From NCBI GenBank assembly GCA_023398165.1, contig JAEWSQ010000005.1, positions 62,001 to 126,000 of the forward strand: 64,000 nucleotides of DNA. Direction: 5' to 3'. The position numbers and the translations under genes were made by a program. Positions 52,284 to 60,672 of the stretch are shown here, piece after piece. The stretch is from Spirochaetota bacterium (GTDB lineage Bacteria > Spirochaetota > Spirochaetia > Treponematales > Treponemataceae). Position 1 is the stretch's first letter. The number at the start of each line of letters is the position of its first letter. The notes below the pieces were generated by a model, which was not told the DNA's origin, ran no database searches, and was given only the letters and a program-made list of their open reading frames with translations.

Positions 52284-53177
52284 TTACTGTTTAACAGCGC
52301 CGTTAACAAGACCGTTATAGATTTGTTTTTGAAGAACGACGAAAATTATCAGCGTGGGAACAATGGCAAGAACAATGCCCGCGCATATTAATTCCCACTG
52401 GGAACCATACGGACCTTTAAATTTGTATAAGACTGTGGATATGACAGAGAGACTTTTTTTCGGCATGTATAGGAATGGAGTGTAAAAGTCATTATACATT
52501 CCAATGGATTTTATAATAAGTACGGTCATCGTTGCAGGTTTTAGTAAAGGCATTATTATCTGGAAATACACTCTAAAGTAGCCGGCACCGTCAATAATTG
52601 CCGATTCATCGAGCGACTTTGAAATGCTTTCCAAAAATTGAAGATAAATATAGATTGCCATAATATCGGTACCCATGGCAAGAACAATGCCGACAAGACG
52701 CGTATTATACAGGCCTAAAAAATTCACAATCTGAAACCGTGCAACCTGGGCAGTTGTACCGGGAATAAGAACGATCCAGAGAAATAACTTTCTTATAAGA
52801 GCCTTTCCTCTAAAGTCGAAGCGGTGGATTACGTAGGATGCCATGGTTCCTGTCATAATTGAACCGAAACTTGAAAGAAGTATGAGAAGAACAGTATTGA
52901 AAAAAGCCAGTCCCATGTCGCCCTGTATCCAGACTGTTTTAAAATTATCAAACTTCCAGATTTCAGGCAGATCAAAGGCTCCGGTTCTGTTAAACTCGAC
53001 ACCTGTTTTAAATGAACCTAAAAGAATTACAAGAATAGGAAGTATGGTAATCACCGACGCTGTTACAAGCATTATATATTTAAATGTGTCGAATAAAATA
53101 CGCTGCACGCCGTTATATTTAACAAAGGTCTGAAAAAACGCCTGCCTTTTTTTTACATAATTTGAAAAATCTGCCAT
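52284..53177 (-). CDS. Carbohydrate ABC transporter permease (MalG-like)
   Basis: A 297-residue permease with six membrane segments. The EAA loop is present as SLDESAIIDGAGYFRVYFQIIMPLLKPATMT. It pairs with the MalF-like gene four bases upstream to form the CUT1 importer channel, and its C-terminus ends in GLVNGAVKQ, typical of MalG. No ATPase gene is present in the cluster, so a shared MsmK-type ATPase elsewhere is likely. Confidence 0.92.
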   Translation of the reverse strand: MADFSNYVKKRQAFFQTFVKYNGVQRILFDTFKYIMLVTASVITILPILVILLGSFKTGVEFNRTGAFDLPEIWKFDNFKTVWIQGDMGLAFFNTVLLILLSSFGSIMTGTMASYVIHRFDFRGKALIRKLFLWIVLIPGTTAQVARFQIVNFLGLYNTRLVGIVLAMGTDIMAIYIYLQFLESISKSLDESAIIDGAGYFRVYFQIIMPLLKPATMTVLIIKSIGMYNDFYTPFLYMPKKSLSVISTVLYKFKGPYGSQWELICAGIVLAIVPTLIIFVVLQKQIYNGLVNGAVKQ

Positions 53178-53181
53178 AGCA

Positions 53182-54057
53182 CTAGTCCTTTTCCTTAAAA
53201 AACTTTTCCTGAATAGTGGTCACTATCAGTATAATTACAGTAAGCACAATCGCCATTGCGGAGGCTAACCCCACCTTATTATATTTAAAGGCAGTATCTA
53301 CGGTGCGGATAACAAAGGTCTCGCTGCCGTTTCCGCCGCCTGTCATAATGTAGGGGGTTTCAAATGCACTCAGAGATCCGGTAATTGAAAGAATAACCAT
53401 GAGTTTAATGATAGGAACTATTGTTTTTAAGATGATATGCCAGAAAACGTGCCACCAGTTTGCACCGTCCAATTCCGCAGCTTCATAAATTTCAGAGGGA
53501 ATAGACTGAATAGCACCCAGAAACATAACCATATTGTAACCCATATAACGCCATATGGAAGTAAATGCAATTGACCAGTTAACAAGTTTAGGATTGGTAA
53601 GCCACAGGGTCTCTCCCTTAAATCCTAAAAACTTAAGAAATGTATTTAAAGTTCCCACATCTTTATAGAAATAGAGAAAAATTAATCCGACTGCAACACC
53701 GTTGATAAGATTCGGGAAAAATAAAATTCCCTTGAAGGCTTCTTTACCCCTCAATTTAAATGAAAGAATCGTCGCAAAAAAAAGCGCTGCGACAGTCTGT
53801 ATGAGAGAGGCGGCAAGATAATATACGCTCACTTTAAACACACGGTAATTTTCTTCCCGTGTAAAAACATCAACAAAATTCTGCAGACCTATAAACCTCT
53901 TCTTACCGATGCCGTCCCACCGTAAAAAGCTGTATTGTATCATGCTGAAAAACGGCAGATAGCCGAATACAATAAGCAGGGTGACAGGGACAAGCAAAAA
54001 TAAAAAGGCAACAAAAGATTGCTGTTTTTTATGTGTTAAATCTGAAAATCGTTTCAT
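53182..54057 (-). CDS. Carbohydrate ABC transporter permease (MalF-like)
   Basis: A 291-residue permease with six membrane segments and an EAA loop IPSEIYEAAELDGANWWHVFWHIILKTIVPIIK. It is the second channel subunit of the CUT1 importer. It lies 147 bases downstream of the solute-binding protein gene, with a terminator-like hairpin in the gap, and four bases upstream of the MalG-like gene. Confidence 0.92.
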   Translation of the reverse strand: MKRFSDLTHKKQQSFVAFLFLLVPVTLLIVFGYLPFFSMIQYSFLRWDGIGKKRFIGLQNFVDVFTREENYRVFKVSVYYLAASLIQTVAALFFATILSFKLRGKEAFKGILFFPNLINGVAVGLIFLYFYKDVGTLNTFLKFLGFKGETLWLTNPKLVNWSIAFTSIWRYMGYNMVMFLGAIQSIPSEIYEAAELDGANWWHVFWHIILKTIVPIIKLMVILSITGSLSAFETPYIMTGGGNGSETFVIRTVDTAFKYNKVGLASAMAIVLTVIILIVTTIQEKFFKEKD

Positions 54058-54118
54058 CTAATAACCCTTGTATAAGCTTTCCTTACAAAACAAGTTCCGT
54101 ATAAAAAGCTTTGTGTGT

Positions 54119-54163
54119 AAAAAAAGGAGATGTCCTTTTCAGCTAAACGATTAAGACATCTCC
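54119..54163 (-). terminator. Intra-operon terminator/attenuator after the binding-protein gene
   Basis: Minus strand: GGAGATGTC, 20-base loop, GACATCTCC, then a run of seven T. It lies between the solute-binding protein gene and the permeases. Partial read-through would give more binding protein than permease, a common arrangement in ABC importers. Confidence 0.75.
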
Positions 54164-54203
54164 ATCTTGAAAAATCAGGGACATTAAATGTCCCAGTATT
54201 TCT

Positions 54204-55517
54204 TTAGGGCGCGACCTTGAGGGTCTTGCGTGCCTTTGCCCAGCGTGCATTCCAGTCATTCATAATATCGTCAAAGCTTTCTTTCGATGTTCCCATTGCA
54301 GCATCAACGATACGGACTTTTTGGGGATCAGCCCAAAGCCCGATTTCAGCTTCGTTATCAATCTTGTCGAATAATCCTTCCTCCCCTTCTTTTGCGGGAT
54401 TGGAACTCATATAGACAACACCGACTTCTTTGAAGCTGTCGAGTACCGCAGGAAATGCGCTTCCTTTAAGAGCAGGAATTGCAACATTGTCTTTAGCATA
54501 GCCTGATTCATTTACAAACCAGAAAGCCCATGCCTTTGCGGCAGCCTTGTTTGTGCTGTATTTATTTACGGCAACATTATAATCAAGTGCAGGTTCAGCA
54601 TATACTTTACCATTGTGGCTTACAGGGTAGGGCATGTAGCCGACGAGATCGGGATTCTTACCCGATTTTGATGCAACGTCGCGGAACTGGCCTATAGCCC
54701 ATGAACCAAGATTCATGACCGCAATTTCACCGTCAACAAACTGCTGTTTTGATTTTTCCCAGTCAGATGTGAGCATATCTTTTTCGCAGTAGCCGCGTTT
54801 AACAACTTCATACATTACCTTGTACAGCTCATAATGAGGCATGCCCGGAGAGAAAGGTGCATCCATATGAATCATGCTGTTAGCCCAGTCAGGATTGCCT
54901 GAATATGCAAGTCTTCCTCCCTCCCACTGTGTCAGTGTCCATTTAGAAGGATAGTTCATAAAGAAAGGAGTAGCTGTTGTGTTTTCTTTAATCTTTTTCA
55001 GCATTGCATAGAATTCTTCTGAAGATTTAGGGAATGATGTAATGCCTGCTTTTTTGAAAACTTCTTTGTTATACAGAAGACCGCCTGTATTTGCATTTAC
55101 CGGCAGACCGTATACCTGTCCGTTGTAATAGCACTGGGCATTGGATTCAAGAAAATCATATTTTTGGAAAAGTTCCGTCGTTGTTCCAAGCGGTTCATAG
55201 AACGATGCAAAATCTTCGGGTATGGGCGGTGCAGTGACCATCATAAGCACATCGCCGTATTCCTTTGTAGACATACGTGTTCTGACAGTACCCGCATATT
55301 CAGTGATAGCTTCAAATTCAACAGTAACATTAGGATACAGCGCCTTAAAACGTTCAGCATACGAGGCAAATAAAGCCTCTGCATCAGTTCTGTGGTGAAG
55401 AACCACAATTTTTCCGGATATTTCACCGGAACTTGTTCCGGAAGAATCTTTTTTTCCTCCGGCAAACACTGCACATGCCAGTAAAAGGCACAGAGCAGCT
55501 GCAACAATTTTTTTCAT
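54204..55517 (-). CDS. Extracellular sugar-binding protein of a CUT1 ABC transporter
   Basis: A 437-residue periplasmic solute-binding protein (family 1, MalE-like). Signal peptide VAAALCLLLACAVFAGGKKDSS could be read as a lipoprotein (LLAC) or as a SPase I site after VFA; both are found in treponemal binding proteins. The mature domain has the family core (ALYPNVTVEFEAITEYAGTVRTRM, GLPVNANTGGLLYNKEVFKKAG and NLGSWAIGQF). GGAGG is upstream of ATG 55517. It heads the operon, is controlled by a strong promoter with a LacI-type operator, and is followed by a terminator hairpin. Confidence 0.92.
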   Translation of the reverse strand: MKKIVAAALCLLLACAVFAGGKKDSSGTSSGEISGKIVVLHHRTDAEALFASYAERFKALYPNVTVEFEAITEYAGTVRTRMSTKEYGDVLMMVTAPPIPEDFASFYEPLGTTTELFQKYDFLESNAQCYYNGQVYGLPVNANTGGLLYNKEVFKKAGITSFPKSSEEFYAMLKKIKENTTATPFFMNYPSKWTLTQWEGGRLAYSGNPDWANSMIHMDAPFSPGMPHYELYKVMYEVVKRGYCEKDMLTSDWEKSKQQFVDGEIAVMNLGSWAIGQFRDVASKSGKNPDLVGYMPYPVSHNGKVYAEPALDYNVAVNKYSTNKAAAKAWAFWFVNESGYAKDNVAIPALKGSAFPAVLDSFKEVGVVYMSSNPAKEGEEGLFDKIDNEAEIGLWADPQKVRIVDAAMGTSKESFDDIMNDWNARWAKARKTLKVAP

Positions 55518-55559
55518 TTTTCTTTGTCCTCCAGGTGGATTAGAGAAACTGCTTCAAAG

Positions 55560-55571
55560 GAAACCGGTTTC
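55560..55571. promoter_or_regulatory. LacI-family operator
   Basis: A perfect 12-bp palindrome GAAACCGGTTTC with the central CCGG/CG step usual for LacI-family operators. It starts 14 bp downstream of the -10 element of the binding-protein promoter, so a bound repressor would block transcription start or escape. The divergent LacI gene is the obvious candidate regulator. Confidence 0.7.
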
Positions 55572-55584
55572 TCTTTCAAGGAAC

Positions 55585-55612
55585 AGTATACCACCAATTA
55601 CCTTATTGTCAA
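55585..55612 (-). promoter_or_regulatory. Strong sigma-70-type promoter of the mannoside operon
   Basis: Minus strand: TTGACA (55612-55607), 16-bp spacer, TATACT (55590-55585). The -35 is a consensus match. Confidence 0.75.
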
Positions 55613-55719
55613 TAAAAATATTCCTTATTTTTACTTTTTTCTAGTTTTTTTTACCACTTTTTATTAGCTTAGTTTAGCTAATTTATAACAGCCGGAAAAG
55701 AACCGGAGTACTACCCTAT

Positions 55720-55748
55720 TTTACAAAAAGGAATCTACCTGATATACT
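55720..55748 (+). promoter_or_regulatory. Promoter of the LacI-type regulator gene
   Basis: TTTACA, 17-bp spacer, TATACT. The ATG at 55761 is 12 bases after the -10, giving a leader of about five bases without a ribosome site. Confidence 0.6.
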
Positions 55749-55760
55749 GGTCACCAGCTG

Positions 55761-56750
55761 ATGAAATTAACAATTAATGAAATAGCCGAAATGGCTCAGG
55801 TTGCGAAGAGCACTGTATCCAAAGCCCTTAATGGACACAAAGGGGTCAGCGAAGAAAATCGCCAAAGAATACTCGGCATAATAAACTCCATGGACTATGA
55901 GCCGAATGCTTCGGCAAAAGCTCTTGCACAGAGTAAGACAGGAGCCATAGGGCTTGTGATTCCTCATGACACTCATTACAGTCTTTCCGGTGCATATTGG
56001 GCGGGAATCATCACGGCCGTAGCGACAGAAGCAAATAAAAAAGGGTACAACTTACTTTTGATTCCGCAGTCGGATGTACCCGGATCTATAAGTCCTCTTG
56101 AAAGCATCATTAGAAAGCGAAGTGTGGACGGTCTGATCATTGGTGCTGAACAGATCGATATTCCAAGCATTGAACGGCTAAAAAGCCGCGGAATTCCTTT
56201 TGTCTTTCTTGGTAAAAATCCTCAAATAGATCATTATGCAGTTGATGTAAAGAATACAGAAGGCGCAGAAAAGGTAGCGTCTGTACTCATTGAACGGGGG
56301 TACAGCCGCATTGCCTGCATTGCAGGACCGGAAGAGTATGTTTACATTAAGGACCGCGTATCAGGATTTACGAAAGCTCTCGACGCCGCCGGCTTGGACA
56401 GCACAAGAATCATGTATTCCTATTATTCAGCCTATGAAGCGCGTAAAAACACGTCCCTTCTCCTGCAGCAGTATCCCGACACAGATGCGGTTTTTATTGC
56501 AGCAGGAGGCGAGTTTGTCCTTAACATACTTGAAGTCATCCGGTTTTCCGGAATTCCCTTAAAAAAACTCGGAGTCGGCGCCTTTGACGACTACCGTGTG
56601 TACGATTTTCTCGAATGCCCAATAATTGCCGCAAAACAGCCTATGGAAGCAATGGGAGAGAGCATCAGTAAAACTCTTTTTTCTCTGATTGACGGCAAAT
56701 CACCCTCCCCCATGTTTCAGGAATTTGAAGTAGAATTAATTTTACGCTGA
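55761..56750 (+). CDS. LacI-family transcriptional regulator
   Basis: A 329-residue regulator: N-terminal helix-turn-helix TINEIAEMAQVAKSTVSKALNGHKGVSEENRQRI with hinge helix (SAKALAQSKTGAIG), followed by a periplasmic-binding-protein-like sugar domain (GLVIPHDTHYSLSGAYWAGII, RSVDGLIIGA, GVGAFDDY). It is divergent from the mannoside transport/phosphorolysis operon, whose promoter carries a CCGG-centred operator, so it most likely represses that operon until a mannoside inducer binds. Confidence 0.9.
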   Translation: MKLTINEIAEMAQVAKSTVSKALNGHKGVSEENRQRILGIINSMDYEPNASAKALAQSKTGAIGLVIPHDTHYSLSGAYWAGIITAVATEANKKGYNLLLIPQSDVPGSISPLESIIRKRSVDGLIIGAEQIDIPSIERLKSRGIPFVFLGKNPQIDHYAVDVKNTEGAEKVASVLIERGYSRIACIAGPEEYVYIKDRVSGFTKALDAAGLDSTRIMYSYYSAYEARKNTSLLLQQYPDTDAVFIAAGGEFVLNILEVIRFSGIPLKKLGVGAFDDYRVYDFLECPIIAAKQPMEAMGESISKTLFSLIDGKSPSPMFQEFEVELILR

Positions 56751-56809
56751 TTTTTTTTCATAAGTAACGGTTTTTTTATATGCGCGTGTTATACTATGTA
56801 CAATACTAA

Positions 56810-56842
56810 TTGACAAAACAATATTATAGTCCATATAATATT
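56810..56842 (+). promoter_or_regulatory. PadR operon promoter with overlapping palindrome
   Basis: TTGACA (56810-56815), 18-bp spacer, TATAAT (56834-56839), both consensus. A perfect inverted repeat AATATTATA-gtcca-TATAATATT (56820-56842) covers the spacer end and the -10, a likely binding site for autoregulation by the PadR protein encoded downstream. Confidence 0.7.
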
Positions 56843-56863
56843 ATATCAATATAGGAGGTGTGC

Positions 56864-57184
56864 ATGATATTTAATGCGGGCGAAGTGCTTGACGCTGTCG
56901 TTCTGTCGGTTGTTTCACAGGAAGGCACCTACGGATATAAGATTACTCAGGATGTAAGATGCGTTATTGAAGTTTCAGAAAGCACCCTGTATCCGGTGCT
57001 CCGGCGCCTGCAAAAAGACGGTTGTCTTGAAACGTATGATATGGAATTTGCAGGACGAAACAGAAGATACTACAAAATTACTTCAAACGGGATGATAGTG
57101 CTTGATCAATACCGCCGTAACTGGATTGATTATAAGAAACGTGTTGAACATGTACTATTCGGCAGAGAAATAGAAGGAGCATAG
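56864..57184 (+). CDS. PadR-family transcriptional regulator
   Basis: A 106-residue PadR-type winged-helix regulator (EVLDAVVLSVVSQEGTYGYKITQDV, SESTLYPVLRRLQKDGCLETYD, GRNRRYYKITSNGM). ATG 56864 is preferred, with AGGAGG five bases upstream; a GTG two codons earlier overlaps the ribosome site. The operon promoter carries a palindrome over the -10, suggesting self-repression. The DUF1700 gene begins at the base after its stop, a classic PadR-DUF1700 pair. Confidence 0.92.
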   Translation: MIFNAGEVLDAVVLSVVSQEGTYGYKITQDVRCVIEVSESTLYPVLRRLQKDGCLETYDMEFAGRNRRYYKITSNGMIVLDQYRRNWIDYKKRVEHVLFGREIEGA

Positions 57185-57844
57185 ATGAATAAGGAAACGT
57201 ATCTTGAAGCCTTGAAACGGGAAATTGCGGCTCTTCCCGCTGATGAACAGGAATCTGCTCTGCAGTATTATGCGGACTACTTTGACGATGCAGGCCCTGA
57301 AAACGAACAGAAGGTTATTGATGAACTGGGAAGCCCCCAGGAACTTGGAAATTTTATCCGGTCCAGATTCAGCTGCGTACCGGCTAAGATACCCGAAAAG
57401 AAAGAAGAGAAAAACAAAAATTCCGGAACGGAAGGCTCATATCGTAAATTTGAGCGGAAGAAAGATGATACGAGAACAAGAAACATACTTCTTGTCGTAC
57501 TTGTTCTTCTCTTAACCATTCCCCTTTGGGGTCCTGTGTTCTTCAGCATCATAGGAGTTGGAATCGGCATTATTGCGGTGGTACTTTCACTCGGATTTGC
57601 AGGACTCATCGCGGGAGCTGCCGTCCTATGCGCTGGAATTGGAATTATTATTTCCAGTTTCATTCATTTATCCTATTCGCCGGTAAACACTGTATTATCC
57701 CTGGGTATAGGCTTATTTGTTGTCGGATTTGGCTTTATCATAGGAGTTTTCGGACTGTGGTTCTGCACAAAAGTACTGCCCTCAATTGTCAGATTTATTG
57801 TATCAATTTTCCGAATGCCTTTTAAGGGAAGGAGTAGTACATGA
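57185..57844 (+). CDS. DUF1700 (HAAS-domain) membrane protein
   Basis: A 219-residue protein with the N-terminal HAAS helical domain (ETYLEALKREIAALPADEQESALQYYADYFDDAGPENEQKVIDELGSP, residues 3-50), a charged linker, and four to five membrane segments (about 100-205). Such proteins pair with PadR regulators and are thought to sense membrane state; the mechanism is not established here. It begins directly after the padR stop and overlaps the DUF4097 gene by ATGA. Confidence 0.88.
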   Translation: MNKETYLEALKREIAALPADEQESALQYYADYFDDAGPENEQKVIDELGSPQELGNFIRSRFSCVPAKIPEKKEEKNKNSGTEGSYRKFERKKDDTRTRNILLVVLVLLLTIPLWGPVFFSIIGVGIGIIAVVLSLGFAGLIAGAAVLCAGIGIIISSFIHLSYSPVNTVLSLGIGLFVVGFGFIIGVFGLWFCTKVLPSIVRFIVSIFRMPFKGRSST

Positions 57845-58704
57845 GACCTCTTTACAGAACATTACTGATTACCGGACTGCTGCTGGTTTTAACAGGCTTC
57901 TTTATAAGCATAGGAGCCTTTTTCGGAGGCGCGTCGATTCACTCAATTCAGCAGTCATTTCAGAATACGTACCAAAGCAGCAGGTATAAAGATACCGGTT
58001 CCGATTCAGAAGGCGGATGGTCCGGTTCACAGGAGGATTCAATGAATGATGTTGTGGCATTTGATAACAATAAAGAAATACACTCAATTGATATTTCCTT
58101 ATCAATGGCTCAAGTAATTCTCGAAAAAGGATCATCTTTTGAAATACGGACAAGCGATATTCCGGAAGATGAAGTGAGAACATCCTTTTCTTCTGACGGA
58201 AAACTCCGCATAAGCAACAATGATTCAAATAAAATAGGATCAATATTCGGCCAGCGGTGGGTAAATAGAGATCCTAAAATTATCATAACACTGCCCGGTG
58301 ATTTAAGCCTCGATTATTTATCAATCGAGATCGGAGCAGGTAGTTTTATTTCTGATCAGATTGACATACAGACAGATAAAGCGCGTTTAAAAGTCGGTGC
58401 AGGTGAAATTAAATTTCTTAATATTCACACGGAAAAGCTCACTGCAGACTGCGGAATGGGTTCTCTGGTAATGTCAGGAAGAATACGCGGACCCAGTATT
58501 TTTGACTGCGGAATGGGCAGTATGAATGTGTCAATTGAAGGAGACAGAAGCGATTATTCCTACTCAGCGCATGTCGGATTGGGGAATGTAAGAGTGAATG
58601 ACGAGGAAATATCGGGCTTCGGCAACAGCACAGGATCGAAAAAACTTTCAAATCATCTCGATATTGAATGCGGCATGGGTGATGTAAAAATTACCATTAA
58701 ATAG
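57841..58704 (+). CDS. DUF4097-type membrane-anchored beta-solenoid protein
   Basis: A 287-residue protein with an N-terminal membrane anchor (TLLITGLLLVLTGFFISIGAFFGG), a Ser/Gly-rich linker and a repetitive beta domain of the DUF4097 type. Three rungs carry CGMG (TADCGMGSLVMSG, FDCGMGSMNVSIEG, IECGMGDVKITIK). The domain is probably extracytoplasmic, as in LiaX-like envelope-stress proteins. Start overlaps the DUF1700 stop by ATGA. Confidence 0.85.
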   Translation: MRPLYRTLLITGLLLVLTGFFISIGAFFGGASIHSIQQSFQNTYQSSRYKDTGSDSEGGWSGSQEDSMNDVVAFDNNKEIHSIDISLSMAQVILEKGSSFEIRTSDIPEDEVRTSFSSDGKLRISNNDSNKIGSIFGQRWVNRDPKIIITLPGDLSLDYLSIEIGAGSFISDQIDIQTDKARLKVGAGEIKFLNIHTEKLTADCGMGSLVMSGRIRGPSIFDCGMGSMNVSIEGDRSDYSYSAHVGLGNVRVNDEEISGFGNSTGSKKLSNHLDIECGMGDVKITIK

Positions 58705-58742
58705 CTGACACAAAGATATTTATAGTATCACAGGAGGATCAT

Positions 58743-58946
58743 ATGGAAACGAAACGATTGTACAAATCAAAAAACAAGATGCTTTGCGGTGTATGCGCAG
58801 GAGTTGCAGACTACTTCAATGTAGACCCGACACTAATAAGGCTGATTGTAGTGTTCCTTTGTTTTGCGGGAGTCGGAACAGGTTTAATAGCGTATATTGT
58901 TGCAGCGATTGTAATGCCTGAAAAACCGGATCAGATTGACGATTAA
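58743..58946 (+). CDS. PspC-domain protein
   Basis: A 67-residue protein consisting of one PspC domain: RLYKSKNKMLCGVCAGVADYFNVDPTLIRLIVVFLCFAGVGTGLIAYIVAAIVMPE, with a single membrane hairpin. PspC proteins take part in phage-shock/envelope-stress responses. AGGAGG lies seven bases before ATG. It is the last gene of the padR operon, and its last four bases overlap the convergent rnhB. Confidence 0.92.
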   Translation: METKRLYKSKNKMLCGVCAGVADYFNVDPTLIRLIVVFLCFAGVGTGLIAYIVAAIVMPEKPDQIDD

Positions 58947-59524
58947 TAATGGAAGGTCTGTCTCTGAATAGGAGACGGACCTATTTTTTTGCATACGGCT
59001 CTATGATACGCAGTCGGATATCCTTTGTGCTTTTCATAACCGTATTCGGGGTATATTTCAGCATAACCGCACATGATCCTGTCACGTTCGTTTTTTGCAA
59101 GTATTGAAGCTGCCATCACACAGGGTATTAAAGAATCTGCTTTTGGAAGCGCCTCACAGTTTAAAGACGGTATTCCAAAATCCGGTATAAACGTTCCGTC
59201 AATAATAACCTTTTCTATGAGCGCATGAATTTCGGTTCTCTCCTGCATCTTCATCGATAAAAAAGCATTTTTCATAGCAAGAAGACTTGCCTGTAAAATA
59301 TTAATACGGTCAATAATTTCGTGACTGACGCTGCATACAGCATAACACACCGCTTTTTCCTTAATCATTTTTTCCAGCTCAATACGCTTTTTTTCACTAA
59401 GTTTTTTTGAATCGTTTAAAAGTTCCACTGGAAAGTCTGAATTCAGTATTACCGCAGAGGCTGTTACAGGCCCTGCAAGAGGTCCCCGCCCTGCTTCATC
59501 TATTCCGCATATAAAACCGGCCAT
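58943..59524 (-). CDS. rnhB: Ribonuclease HII
   Basis: A 193-residue RNase HII that removes ribonucleotides from DNA. The N-terminal GIDEAGRGPLAGPV supplies Asp9-Glu10; the later VIIDGTF and VMAASILAKNERDRIM supply the other metal aspartate region, and GYEKHKGYPTAYH is the substrate-recognition segment. The start overlaps the upstream gene stop by TAATG. It ends inside the tail of pspC on the other strand. Confidence 0.95.
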   Translation of the reverse strand: MAGFICGIDEAGRGPLAGPVTASAVILNSDFPVELLNDSKKLSEKKRIELEKMIKEKAVCYAVCSVSHEIIDRINILQASLLAMKNAFLSMKMQERTEIHALIEKVIIDGTFIPDFGIPSLNCEALPKADSLIPCVMAASILAKNERDRIMCGYAEIYPEYGYEKHKGYPTAYHRAVCKKIGPSPIQRQTFHY

Positions 59525-60672
59525 TATTTAACCTTTTTAATGGAAAAATACGTTTCATCGGCTGCAGCACCGTACAGGGCTGAGGCCAAGGCATAGTACA
59601 TTGTGTTTTTTTCAAAATGAAAGGTCACATTTGGTCTGTCCGCTTGATAATCAACAGAAACAGAGGCGAGTTCTCCGCTGTTTTTGAAGATGCAGACTAC
59701 AGCCTTCTCCTGTATAAAGATGCCGTTTTCATCACTCAATCCTGCCGTGTACGTACCGGCGGAAGGAAGCAAAAATGCTACAAATATAGTATCATTGAGG
59801 CTTACCGGCAGGGGTGCATAATCATCCCCCATAATCAGGGGCAGCTGTAAAACAGGTTTTTCAGAAAGTCCGGCCCAATTTTGAATAACAGAGGCCATAT
59901 TTTCAACCGCTGACTGATCAGGGAGAAAACAGGAGGAATTTAGTATCCGTTTATTCTCAGTAATTTGATGCAGCTCGGAATTTTTGAATACAATGCAGTA
60001 CATCTTGCCGTTTCTTCCCTCAACTATATACTGAGGATAAAAAACATCAGAACCTTCACTGCCGGATAAAGAGCGCAGGGAGTCATTAACGGACAAGGCC
60101 TGTTCACCGGGGAAAAACGGAAGATACAGGGTTTGCATCTGTGAACCGTTGAGTATATTAACAACATAAAGCGACTGGGAGGCATCTACAAAAACAATAC
60201 AGTCTTGAAAAATGCATGGTCTTGAAACAACAGGATATTCTGTATGCACTGACCAGGAACTCACCGACTCATCCTTTCCGTCAAAGAGAGGATCAAATTT
60301 CTGAAGCATGCCGGTTACTGTTATTGTTTTATAATCAGATGAAATTTCAATCTGAAGACCATAATCTGTTATTGAACGGGTGAATGGAAGAAGCGTGTAA
60401 GGTTCATCACAGACCCCTGCAAATAACGGTTTCCTCTGAAGGATAGAACCTGAAGCCACAGTAATGGGCTGTATAAGCGGAGCACTAACATTCTCAATTT
60501 CTTTTTTTTGCGGCGGTTTAAAATACCGAGAGATAACGGTATCTACCATAGTGTTTAACACCGGGTAGCGGCCCATCTTATATAAACCCAGCACAAGGGT
60601 AAGCGCCATTACAATGAGAAGAAGAATAACAAGAAGTACAATGAAAAAGGAAGCGGTATTTTTCTTAGGCAT
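59524..60672 (-). CDS. Membrane-anchored hypothetical protein, possible beta-propeller
   Basis: A 382-residue protein with one N-terminal membrane segment (FFIVLLVILLLIVMALTLVLGLY) and an extracytoplasmic beta-rich domain. Repeats such as PCIFQDCIVFVDASQSLYVVNIL and GRNGKMYCIVFKNSELHQI resemble blades of a PQQ/WD-like propeller, but no signature confirms it. Coupled by TAATG at both ends (upstream 374-residue gene and downstream rnhB). Function unknown. Confidence 0.65.
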   Translation of the reverse strand: MPKKNTASFFIVLLVILLLIVMALTLVLGLYKMGRYPVLNTMVDTVISRYFKPPQKKEIENVSAPLIQPITVASGSILQRKPLFAGVCDEPYTLLPFTRSITDYGLQIEISSDYKTITVTGMLQKFDPLFDGKDESVSSWSVHTEYPVVSRPCIFQDCIVFVDASQSLYVVNILNGSQMQTLYLPFFPGEQALSVNDSLRSLSGSEGSDVFYPQYIVEGRNGKMYCIVFKNSELHQITENKRILNSSCFLPDQSAVENMASVIQNWAGLSEKPVLQLPLIMGDDYAPLPVSLNDTIFVAFLLPSAGTYTAGLSDENGIFIQEKAVVCIFKNSGELASVSVDYQADRPNVTFHFEKNTMYYALASALYGAAADETYFSIKKVK

